A stretch of DNA of 30,620 nt from Waddliaceae bacterium. GTDB lineage: Bacteria; Chlamydiota; Chlamydiia; Chlamydiales; GCA-2709385. The notes beneath the pieces were generated by a model. That model was not told the origin of the DNA. It saw nothing but the letters and a program-made list of their open reading frames with translations, and searched no databases. Positions 23,671 through 30,620 of the stretch are shown here, piece after piece. The DNA is taken from positions 1-30,620 of the forward strand of contig PAQS01000042.1 in NCBI GenBank assembly GCA_002709385.1, read 5' to 3'. Each line of letters starts with the position of its first letter. Positions within the stretch are counted from its first letter, which is position 1. The translations under genes and the position numbers were made by a program.

Positions 23671-24220
23671 TTTTTCCCCCTTCGAAATTCCCGAAGTAAC
23701 GGATAGAGAAATCCTTTTCAATGATTTTGGGCAACTCCGACGAGACCGTCTTCGTCTACCCAACCAAGAAAACTACGATTACTATACGTTTGTAACTGCC
23801 CAAACTGCTGTTACCATCATTGCACAGTGTCCTGACGGACGTTTCATCATTAACCATGAATACCGCCACCCCACAGAAAAAATCTTACTCAGCCTTCCTG
23901 GAGGCCTTCTAGATAAAGGTGAAACAGTTGAAGCCGCTGCTTCGAGAGAACTACTAGAAGAAACAGGTTATGCAGGTGAAAACATCAAAGTTCTTGGAGA
24001 AGCCTACCCTCTTCCAGGAGTCAGTACGACAAAGATTGTGTACGTCAGTATCGAAAATTGTAAAAAAGTACAAAATCCCCAACTAGAACCTGCTGAATTA
24101 CTTGTAACGACACTTTTCGATGAAAAAGCTTTAATGGATAAAGTCCGGGAAGGAGTTCCTGTTGACAGCACTCTTTGCGCCGGACTTTGGTACTGGCAAC
24201 TTAACAATAATAATTCTTGA
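23660..24220 (+). CDS. Nudix hydrolase, ADP-ribose pyrophosphatase-like
   Basis: This is a 186-aa protein. The Nudix box spans about residues 81-103 and is complete: GG...GE, then RE.LEETG, with Gly, Glu, Arg and the Glu pair in register. EYRHP before the box and LPG about 14-16 residues after it are features of ADP-ribose and nucleoside-diphosphate-sugar pyrophosphatases. The likely reaction is hydrolysis of ADP-ribose, or a related compound, to AMP and a sugar phosphate, using a divalent metal. The gene starts 11 nt inside the end of pknD and so depends on that transcript. Its last 20 nt overlap the end of the adenosine-deaminase gene on the other strand. The AMP/adenosine link to that neighbour is suggestive but unproven. 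Confidence 0.88.
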   Translation: MTDNFSPFEIPEVTDREILFNDFGQLRRDRLRLPNQENYDYYTFVTAQTAVTIIAQCPDGRFIINHEYRHPTEKILLSLPGGLLDKGETVEAAASRELLEETGYAGENIKVLGEAYPLPGVSTTKIVYVSIENCKKVQNPQLEPAELLVTTLFDEKALMDKVREGVPVDSTLCAGLWYWQLNNNNS

Positions 24221-25226
24221 TTTTATGTATTAAGGATTCCTTCTCTTCTTTACTTAAGAAAGAATAATTCAATGCATCATAGCTCAACTCAACAAGCTGT
24301 TTTTTGTCTAAATTTTCCATTTGTGAGAGTTTCCACAGCTCATCTGTAAGGCTCACTTGAAAAATTAAAGGATCATCAGTAGAAAAACAAACAGGATGAC
24401 CATTTTTCCACCACTCAATAGCTGGATGATGCTCTTCTTTTGCAATCATCTGAGCAATCACACTACTTGTTAAGCAAGCCTCAACAGCCAATTTATTCTC
24501 ATGCACAATCTTATGGGCATCATCTCCTAAATGTACTCCATGACCAATTCTATGAGGAATAATATGATCCAAAATCAATTTCTGATCACACTCTTCTACA
24601 CACTCACCCATATGAATACAAATACCAAGCCCAGACTCTTTCGCTTTAGTCAGTAAAGGTAATAAAGGCTCAATATTTCCTATTCCAGAATCTCCTGAAA
24701 CATCAATACCAACTACTCCCTTATCCTTCCGCGCAATTGCTTCCTCCACAGTAAGTTTTGCCAAGTCAAAAGGAGTATTCCGACGGAAACTTAGAATAAG
24801 CCTTGCTTGAATACCTGTTTCTTTGATTCCACGCTCTATTCCCCTCTGCACAGCATCAATATAAGCTACATAACCCTGCCCGTAATCTTTTAACCCAGTG
24901 CGGATTTCAACATAAATCACACCATCTTTAGCTAAATCATGACAGAGACGACGCGCTCCTTCCTCAACCTTACTTTCACTATCTACAACCCTCTCAATCA
25001 CATCAAACACACGAAACCACTCGTGATAACTAATAATATCTCTTTTAGGGCACAAATACTCATGTAAGCACTGACGATCATGATCTGTAGATATTTCCTC
25101 TAAATAAGAAAGAGGGTAAGAGCCTCCCAAATGAAGGTGTAGCTCAACTTTCGGCATGTTTTGAATAAAATCTCGAGAAACTTGAGTATGAGCTGGAGCT
25201 GGCTCTAAAGATGAAGAGATCGGCAT
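24201..25226 (-). CDS. Adenosine deaminase family protein
   Basis: This 341-aa metal-dependent amidohydrolase has the family motifs in order: KVELHLHLGGS (His30, His32), HMGE (about 205, normally HAGE), RIGHGV, CLTSS and STDDP (about 281, normally NTDDP). These supply the zinc ligands and the catalytic Glu and Asp. Likely reactions are adenosine to inosine or, as in ADAL/MAPDA members, N6-methyl-AMP to IMP. CLTSS and STDDP leave both open. Obligate intracellular bacteria usually salvage host purines, which fits. AAGGA lies 11 nt before the ATG. A second in-frame Met at residue 24 could be the true start, because the first 23 residues are low-complexity. A hairpin followed by T5 lies in the leader. 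It converges with the Nudix gene and overlaps it by 20 nt. Confidence 0.88.
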   Translation of the reverse strand: MPISSSLEPAPAHTQVSRDFIQNMPKVELHLHLGGSYPLSYLEEISTDHDRQCLHEYLCPKRDIISYHEWFRVFDVIERVVDSESKVEEGARRLCHDLAKDGVIYVEIRTGLKDYGQGYVAYIDAVQRGIERGIKETGIQARLILSFRRNTPFDLAKLTVEEAIARKDKGVVGIDVSGDSGIGNIEPLLPLLTKAKESGLGICIHMGECVEECDQKLILDHIIPHRIGHGVHLGDDAHKIVHENKLAVEACLTSSVIAQMIAKEEHHPAIEWWKNGHPVCFSTDDPLIFQVSLTDELWKLSQMENLDKKQLVELSYDALNYSFLSKEEKESLIHKIKNYYC

Positions 25227-25266
25227 AAATATATTTCCTTAACTATAGAATAATTAAAAAGACCCG

Positions 25267-25286
25267 AACACCACTTGATTGGTGTT
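25267..25286 (-). promoter_or_regulatory. Hairpin with T-run in the deaminase leader
   Basis: AACACCA and TGGTGTT form a perfect 7-bp stem with a 6-nt loop. On the minus strand, five T residues follow six bases later. It ends 40 nt before the deaminase ATG, so an attenuator or operator is possible. Confidence 0.4.
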
Positions 25287-25499
25287 ACACATTTATGCAG
25301 ACAAAGCATAACATAAAAAAAACGAATCCCTACAGTAAAATAGAAACTAGAATAAAGAACTTACCTTATGTGCAAAGAGTCACACAAATTGATTTAAAAA
25401 ATACTCTTATCTTGCTTCATATACCTATCTCAAGTACTTTCCCTTCTCTGCTCTTTATTTTGAGCAATCCAAAAATAATAGAACAACAAAGGAAAAGAC

Positions 25500-25691
25500 A
25501 TGCGAGTCCCTATCTCATTTAATGAAACTCTTGAAATGAAACATCCCCTTCTACCCAAACAAGAAAATGTAACAACTTCGATGAATGAAACACAAATGAA
25601 GTTCCTTTTTATTCTTTGGGAGCAAATTTCTGAGAAAAATCTCATTAATCAAGATAAAAACACATCTATGAAAGTAAGTATTCTTATTTAA
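25500..25691 (+). CDS. Possible small protein, 63 aa
   Basis: This is a small open frame with no recognised family. Support comes from context: AAAGGA lies 6 nt before the ATG, and a perfect rho-independent-type terminator (25709-25739) begins 18 nt after the stop. Something on the plus strand therefore appears to be transcribed here. The product is polar and mildly helical (NETQMKFLFILWEQISEKNL), with no signal peptide or membrane segment. The 273-bp stretch before it (25227-25499) otherwise holds only the deaminase leader and a weaker open frame without a ribosome binding site. A small RNA ending at the terminator is an equally good explanation. Confidence 0.4.
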   Translation: MRVPISFNETLEMKHPLLPKQENVTTSMNETQMKFLFILWEQISEKNLINQDKNTSMKVSILI

Positions 25692-25708
25692 TAAATATCA
25701 GAGATTCA

Positions 25709-25739
25709 AAAGCAACGATATATTTTATATCGTTGCTTT
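25709..25739. terminator. Strong terminator between the small gene and valS
   Basis: AAAGCAACGATATA (25709-25722) and its exact reverse complement (25726-25739) form a 14-bp perfect stem with a TTT loop, flanked by A residues on the left and T-rich sequence on the right. It can act in both directions and lies 35 bp past the valS stop. Confidence 0.8.
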
Positions 25740-25748
25740 ATTCTTTAG

Positions 25749-25763
25749 ACCTCCATTGGAGGT
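25749..25763. repeat. Palindrome ACCTCCATTGGAGGT
   Basis: This is a perfect 15-bp palindrome around a central base. Its right half, CCATTGGAGGTT, is identical to the outer end of the element at 2070-2188. It may be a remnant of the same repeat family or a second hairpin at the valS end. Confidence 0.4.
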
Positions 25764-25773
25764 TAGAGTAAGC

Positions 25774-28638
25774 TTATACAACCTCTTGAAGACTGTGAAG
25801 TTTTTGCTCTATTGCTGCTAGCTCACTTTCTGTATTCGCTAAAAGAGAACGCTGCTTTTCAATAAGCTCTTGAGGAGCACGAGAAACAAAGTTTTCATTA
25901 TTTAACTGACTTCGAACTTTTTCTAAATTCTTCTCTAAACGCTCTTTTTCTTTCATCAAACGTTTTGATTCACGTTCACGCATTTCATCAGGAAGAGGAA
26001 TCATGATTTTCAAATCTCCCACTACAGCAGTAGAAGAAAAACCTAATTTAGGTGCTTCTTCAAGAACTTGAAATTCTTTGATTCGCACTAAAGCACGAAT
26101 TACAGTTTCATTTTCTTCTAACATTTTCCATGCTGAAGAATTCTTATCTGTAACAAGAAATAGATCTGTCGTAGCACCAGGAGTTAACTTCATCTCTCCT
26201 CGAATATTACGCACTGCGTAAACGACTTTTCCAAGTAAATCAAATGTCTCATCAATAGACTCATTGCGATCACTTGGACGTAAAACCTGAGAAAAAGGCG
26301 CCACCATACAAGCTGAGCTCGATAAAGCTTCTATAAAATCCTGCGTGTACACGTCTTGTTCTGCAGAACGTATTACTCCATCAAAACGTTGTTTCAGAAG
26401 CTGAAATAGCTCTTCTGTAATATAAGGTGCCATTGGATGCAGTAAGCGAATGGCGTGACATAAAACAATAACAAGAAGCTTTTGCTTATTTTCTCGAAGC
26501 TCTGGAGTTCCTGCTTTTCCAAACAAATATGGCTTAGAAATTTCTACGTAATAAGCACAAAACTCTCGCCAAAAGAAGTCATACGCTGCACTAGCTGCAC
26601 GATCAAAAGCATAAGACTCTAAATCCTTGTTCACCGCAGCAATGGTGCGGTTGAGTACAGATAGAATCCAACGGTCTTCAAGACAGAAAAGGCTTTCGTC
26701 TAAACCTTTATTCACAGCTTCCGAAGTCAAGGCTGTTCCCGACTCTGAAGCTTCAAGGTTCATAAAAACAAAACGCGCGCCATTCCATATTTTATTCGCA
26801 AAATTCTGAAAATCTTCAAAACGTCGACGATCTAAGTCAATTTGCCTAGATTGAGGAGAACTCGCACACAAAGCCATACGCATAGCATCTGTGCCGTATT
26901 GATCCATAATTTCAATAGGATCAATGATATTTCCCTTTGATTTCGACATTTTTTCCCATTTAGAGCATACATCTGCAGGAACCTTTTCTCTTCCTTCATC
27001 ATATGCCTTCATCTGCTCACCAGTGACATACTGCGCTCCATCTGCGGTCTGTCTCCAATACGACTTTCCATAGATTAGACCATGCAAAAATGTCTCAGGA
27101 AATGGAGCTTCATCCATGATATAATCCCCAGCAAGGATCATACGAGCTACCCAGAAAAATAAAATATCGTGTCCTGTAACCAAGACTGAATTCGGATAGA
27201 ATTTCTCTAACTCTGCCGTCTTTTCAGGCCATCCCAAAGTACTAAAAGGCCACAGTTGCGATGAAAACCAAGTATCTAGTACATCCTCTTCTTGATCCCA
27301 CTCATCCGGAGCAGCTGCGACTTCAGGAGGAACACCTTCACCATCAAAACAAATCACTTGTTCTGGATTATCCTTACGATACCAAATAGGTATACGGTGT
27401 CCCCACCACAACTGACGACTAATGCACCAATCTCTTAAATTATCGATCCAATGAAAATACGTAGATTCCCAGTTTTTAGGAACAAGCTTTACTTTATTCT
27501 GCTCAACTAAAGCACGTAACCTCTTCGCAAAACCATCCATGCGAACAAACCACTGCTTAGACATAAAAGGCTCAATCACCGCTTTAGAACGATACGAAAT
27601 CCCCACACGATGGGCATGCGGTTCAATCTTCTCCAAAAGCCCCAAATCTTTCATCTTCTCAACAACAGCTTCACGAGCCTCAGCCATAGTAAGACCAAGA
27701 AACTCCCCACCATTCTCATTTACACGACCATCTGGAGTCATCATATTCACAAAAGGCAAATCATGAGATATACCAATTTGATAGTCATTAGGGTCATGAG
27801 CTGGAGTAATCTTCAAAGCCCCTGTTCCAAACTCAGGGTCAACATGACGGTCAGCAATAACCGGAATCTCCCGATTCATCAAAGGCAAAATCACAGTTTT
27901 ACCAACTAAATGCGCATAACGTGGGTCTTTTGGCGAAACTGCAACAGCCGTATCCCCAAGCATCGTCTCCGGACGAGTCGTCGCAATCACTAAGTACTCA
28001 TCACTATCCTTAACCGGATAGCGAAAATGCCAAAAAAACGAATCGCGATCTTCGTACTCTACTTCATCATCTGCCAAAGCTGTTTGCGTAACAGGGTCCC
28101 AATTGACCAAATAGTCACCACGATAAATCAAACCATCATCAAAAAGCTTTTTGAACATTGTTCGAACAGCACGACTCCTCGCCTCATCCATCGTAAATGC
28201 CGAACGATCCCAATCACAAGAGCACCCTAATCTCTTTAACTGCTCTACAATTTTCCCTTCGTTCTCTTGCTTCCAACTCCATACATGCTCAAGAAATTCG
28301 TCACGCCCAAAATCCTTGCGCCGCTTCCCCATAGTCTTGATCAAATGCTTTTCCACTACTGTTTGTGTAGAAATACCAGCATGATCAGTACCAGGAACCC
28401 ACAAAGCCTCAAATCCCAACATACGCTTCCAACGAATCAGTATGTCTTGCAGAGTATTCACCAAAGCATGCCCCATATGTAAAACCCCTGTCACATTTGG
28501 AGGAGGAATTACAATGCAGTAAGGCGTCTTGTCAGATGCCGGATCTGCATGAAATAGCTTCTTTTCTAACCAATATTGATACCATTTTTCCTCAACTGAT
28601 GCAGGATCATAGGACTTCGGAAGCTCAAACACTGCCAA
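25774..28638 (-). CDS. valS: Valyl-tRNA synthetase
   Basis: This class I aminoacyl-tRNA synthetase (954 aa) charges tRNA-Val with valine in the cytoplasm and has a hydrolytic editing domain. The HIGH motif appears as HMGH (54-57), after PPPNVTG. The editing (CP1) domain includes TTRPETMLGDTAVAV and DP.FGTGALKITPAHDPND. KMSKSKGN lies near 563, then the anticodon-binding helical domain, and finally the C-terminal coiled-coil arm (about 885-950, rich in Glu, Lys and Leu). Length and order are normal for bacterial ValS. No ATG is near the start: either TTG (as given) or GTG two codons on is used, with AGAGAG close upstream. The GTG has the better spacing. Nearness to pknD matches the order in Chlamydia. 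Confidence 0.96.
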   Translation of the reverse strand: MAVFELPKSYDPASVEEKWYQYWLEKKLFHADPASDKTPYCIVIPPPNVTGVLHMGHALVNTLQDILIRWKRMLGFEALWVPGTDHAGISTQTVVEKHLIKTMGKRRKDFGRDEFLEHVWSWKQENEGKIVEQLKRLGCSCDWDRSAFTMDEARSRAVRTMFKKLFDDGLIYRGDYLVNWDPVTQTALADDEVEYEDRDSFFWHFRYPVKDSDEYLVIATTRPETMLGDTAVAVSPKDPRYAHLVGKTVILPLMNREIPVIADRHVDPEFGTGALKITPAHDPNDYQIGISHDLPFVNMMTPDGRVNENGGEFLGLTMAEAREAVVEKMKDLGLLEKIEPHAHRVGISYRSKAVIEPFMSKQWFVRMDGFAKRLRALVEQNKVKLVPKNWESTYFHWIDNLRDWCISRQLWWGHRIPIWYRKDNPEQVICFDGEGVPPEVAAAPDEWDQEEDVLDTWFSSQLWPFSTLGWPEKTAELEKFYPNSVLVTGHDILFFWVARMILAGDYIMDEAPFPETFLHGLIYGKSYWRQTADGAQYVTGEQMKAYDEGREKVPADVCSKWEKMSKSKGNIIDPIEIMDQYGTDAMRMALCASSPQSRQIDLDRRRFEDFQNFANKIWNGARFVFMNLEASESGTALTSEAVNKGLDESLFCLEDRWILSVLNRTIAAVNKDLESYAFDRAASAAYDFFWREFCAYYVEISKPYLFGKAGTPELRENKQKLLVIVLCHAIRLLHPMAPYITEELFQLLKQRFDGVIRSAEQDVYTQDFIEALSSSACMVAPFSQVLRPSDRNESIDETFDLLGKVVYAVRNIRGEMKLTPGATTDLFLVTDKNSSAWKMLEENETVIRALVRIKEFQVLEEAPKLGFSSTAVVGDLKIMIPLPDEMRERESKRLMKEKERLEKNLEKVRSQLNNENFVSRAPQELIEKQRSLLANTESELAAIEQKLHSLQEVV

Positions 28639-28684
28639 CTCTCTTTTTTCAAATTACTCGAAACGGGTCTTGTTAATGCACACC

Positions 28685-28713
28685 AGAATAACAAAATCAT
28701 TAAAAATTGTCAG
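28685..28713 (-). promoter_or_regulatory. Candidate valS promoter
   Basis: On the minus strand, CTGACA (28713-28708) and TATTCT (28690-28685) are 17 nt apart. The predicted leader before the valS start is about 40 nt. Confidence 0.4.
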
Positions 28714-28771
28714 GATACTCTTAGCAATTACTACAATTTCACCTTCTTCAAAAACTGAAAACAAAAAAGAA

Positions 28772-28800
28772 TTTAACTAATTAAAAAATTCAGATATAAT
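28772..28800 (+). promoter_or_regulatory. Candidate promoter for the large gene at 28876
   Basis: TTTAAC (28772-28777) and a consensus TATAAT (28795-28800) are 17 nt apart. The predicted leader is about 70 nt. Confidence 0.45.
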
Positions 28801-28875
28801 CTCCCGATTATTTTTCACAAACTTTTATCACATAAAAGAACGTATTTTTTTATTTTATTAAAGAAAGAAGTATAC

Positions 28876-30620
28876 ATGTCAGCAATAACAGGAAATTCTC
28901 TAAGTAGAAAAGACAGTGTTTCTAGTGTTTTTCCCGTAAAAGAAGAAAAAAAAGCTGACAATTCTTCCCAATCTAATCAAACCTACTTCTTTCTTCGTCT
29001 AATCAAACAAGGAGCCGATCAAGCATCCAAAGCCAGCAAAGCATTTGATATTTTCGGCTATTTTGCTACACAAGATGTAGAAATTCTCACTAGTATCATC
29101 AAAATTTTGGATAACATGATTGTTGCCTTATCCGATAAAGCAGCAGTTGAAATAATAGACGAAATAAAAGAAGAGGCTAAAAAAGGCCTGCCACGAGAAA
29201 TTTTTCTTGCCCTATACGGCCTTCATGCCATTGCTTTACCAGCCGATTTCATTAAATTTGCCGAAGATCTCAAAGCCACTATTTATGTTTTAATCGATAA
29301 AGATATAAGTGAAATAAAAAAAGCAAAAAAACTCTTCCTTTTAGGGCTTCAACTTGGATCTGATGCGGGAACCATTATGTACCGTGGTGGCCGCCTTTTA
29401 CAATTTCTTCAACTTTTAAAGGCTCTTGAAGGTATCAATACCGCAGCAGGCTGCTTTCTTACGATAGGTTCCCTACTATCACTTCCCAAAGGGGTCCTAG
29501 AAGGAATGGAAACTTACCATACCATTCGTTTTCGCAAAAAAATCATAGATCTTTTTCCTGATCACACTGAAGACCCCAAAAAAATGCAGGAATATGTTGA
29601 ATACTTAAAATCTTGTGATGAAAGGACTCTCGGAAAGGTTTTGTTCTCAAAATTTAACCTGAATATAGCCTATGAAAAATTTCTAGAGGATCAAAAAGCT
29701 GGTAAGGAAACTCAATATGAATCCCACCGCCAAATGAAATTAGAGCACAATAGACTAAAAGGGCGAGTAAATAAAGCTCTAGTTAAACGAGTAGCTAATA
29801 TTGTGGAAGTTATCTGCGATGTCGCCGGAGGCACCTTAGGTGGCGCCGCTATGGTCTTCAATACAATTCCTTATCTCGCACCTGCATCTCTTGGATGCCA
29901 TCTTTTAGGGAATTTAATCGGCCTTGGTAATCTCGCATTCACAAGTCTCATTTTAGGAGATGGACACGATCTCGCTCCTGATAAAGATTGGGTGATAATT
30001 GAAAAATACTTCAGAAGTGAATCCTCCATCACTCGCAAAAAACTGAAAGACCTTAAGCAAGAAAACGACAAAGAAGAAAACGCTATTGAACTAAAAAATA
30101 TTGTAAAACGTCTCAATGGAATGGAAGTTGACCGCCTATCTGTATTGTTTAATCGAAATGCTAAAACTGTAAAAAATGACATCGCTACTATTTCTAAACT
30201 GTACGAGAGCAAAAATATAGAAGATCAAGAATTAGCAAAAAAAGAAGCAATTCAATACATAGAAAAAGTTATTTTCTGGAGTCGGTTTAAACCTAAACTA
30301 ACACTAGGAATTCAAATAGCATCCATTGTAACCAGCCTTGGCGCTCTGGTTTTAGGCTTGGCTCTACCTCCTGCTATGCCAGTATCATTTGCTGTTATCG
30401 GTGTTGTATCTACCATACTGATTACTCGACCTATCGCTTTTTATTTTTATGAAAAAGCCCACCTTACCTCTCGCAAAACACGAGAAAAAGCAAATACCTA
30501 CCTAGCAGAATGGCACAACAAATTAAGTGATAAAGTCCACGATTTATACAAAAAATACATCAAACAAGCACTTATTATACCCGCAGAAAATATAAGCCGA
30601 TCAATCCTAATAAATGCGCA
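28876..30620 (+). CDS. Large membrane-associated protein, partial (at least 581 aa)
   Basis: The frame stays open from the ATG at 28876 to the window edge, so the C-terminus is missing. AAGAAG precedes the ATG, and a promoter-like TATAAT lies further upstream. No family was recognised. The N-terminus is Ser-rich and polar (MSAITGNSLSRKDSVSS), without a signal peptide. Three long hydrophobic, Gly/Ala/Leu-rich stretches follow at about residues 170-215, 305-362 and 475-525. Each could make a membrane hairpin. They are separated by Lys/Glu-rich helical, probably coiled-coil regions (about 390-470). A Ser-rich non-cleaved N-terminus with paired hydrophobic stretches is the pattern of type III-secreted, inclusion-membrane proteins in Chlamydiae. 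Assignment as an Inc-type protein is inference from this layout. It is divergent from valS. Confidence 0.75.
   Translation, partial: MSAITGNSLSRKDSVSSVFPVKEEKKADNSSQSNQTYFFLRLIKQGADQASKASKAFDIFGYFATQDVEILTSIIKILDNMIVALSDKAAVEIIDEIKEEAKKGLPREIFLALYGLHAIALPADFIKFAEDLKATIYVLIDKDISEIKKAKKLFLLGLQLGSDAGTIMYRGGRLLQFLQLLKALEGINTAAGCFLTIGSLLSLPKGVLEGMETYHTIRFRKKIIDLFPDHTEDPKKMQEYVEYLKSCDERTLGKVLFSKFNLNIAYEKFLEDQKAGKETQYESHRQMKLEHNRLKGRVNKALVKRVANIVEVICDVAGGTLGGAAMVFNTIPYLAPASLGCHLLGNLIGLGNLAFTSLILGDGHDLAPDKDWVIIEKYFRSESSITRKKLKDLKQENDKEENAIELKNIVKRLNGMEVDRLSVLFNRNAKTVKNDIATISKLYESKNIEDQELAKKEAIQYIEKVIFWSRFKPKLTLGIQIASIVTSLGALVLGLALPPAMPVSFAVIGVVSTILITRPIAFYFYEKAHLTSRKTREKANTYLAEWHNKLSDKVHDLYKKYIKQALIIPAENISRSILINA

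Noticed and set aside
25295-25522. A 75-aa plus-strand frame
   Set aside because: It has no ribosome binding site, a composition like translated AT-rich spacer, and it overlaps the better-supported frame at 25500.

Overview
The window reads as chromosome from a chlamydia, most likely one of the environmental (amoeba- or arthropod-associated) Chlamydiae rather than the human-pathogen genus. Three things point there. One reading frame encodes a giant tandem UvrA with four ABC ATPase units. There is a PknD-type Ser/Thr kinase with a DWG motif. The pknD and valS genes lie close together, as in Chlamydia. The DNA is AT-rich, intergenic gaps are short, and many proteins are unrecognised and carry paired hydrophobic segments. 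The genus cannot be fixed from sequence reading alone. No rRNA, tRNA, CRISPR array, transposase or prophage gene was seen.

Left part (1-5150). A decayed copy (19-758) and an intact copy (771-2024) of a secreted purple-acid-phosphatase-like metallophosphoesterase lie in tandem. A hairpin and a 119-bp palindromic repeat follow. Three minus-strand genes come next: two unrecognised proteins and a secreted protein with a formylglycine-generating-enzyme-like (SUMF1) domain that appears to lack a catalytic cysteine. uvrA (5154-10814) is divergent from that group and ends at a probable bidirectional terminator.

Middle (10879-14964). This is a run of small envelope or unknown genes: an 86-aa hydrophobic protein, a 180-aa unknown, a DUF192 lipoprotein, a 120-aa membrane protein with its own good promoter, a proline-rich 466-aa protein, and a 223-aa protein with an Inc-like hydrophobic hairpin. 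The last two are only 2 nt apart and look like a co-expressed candidate effector/inclusion-membrane pair.

Right-middle (14965-20448). A repeat-rich intergenic region precedes three tandem minus-strand class C beta-lactamase-fold proteins. Two keep the SxxK, YxN and HGG catalytic motifs. The third has lost its Ser, Lys, Tyr and His, yet remains a full-length exported protein. A second repeat-rich gap leads to pknD.

Right part (20449-30620). pknD overlaps a Nudix (ADP-ribose pyrophosphatase-like) gene. That gene overlaps tail-to-tail with an adenosine-deaminase-family gene. A small possible gene with a strong terminator follows, then valS on the minus strand. Divergent from valS is a large protein (at least 581 aa) that runs off the window end and has three long hydrophobic stretches. 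The Nudix and deaminase genes form a small nucleotide-housekeeping insert in the pknD-valS neighbourhood. Related palindromic repeats recur at three or four intergenic sites and look like a small non-autonomous element family.
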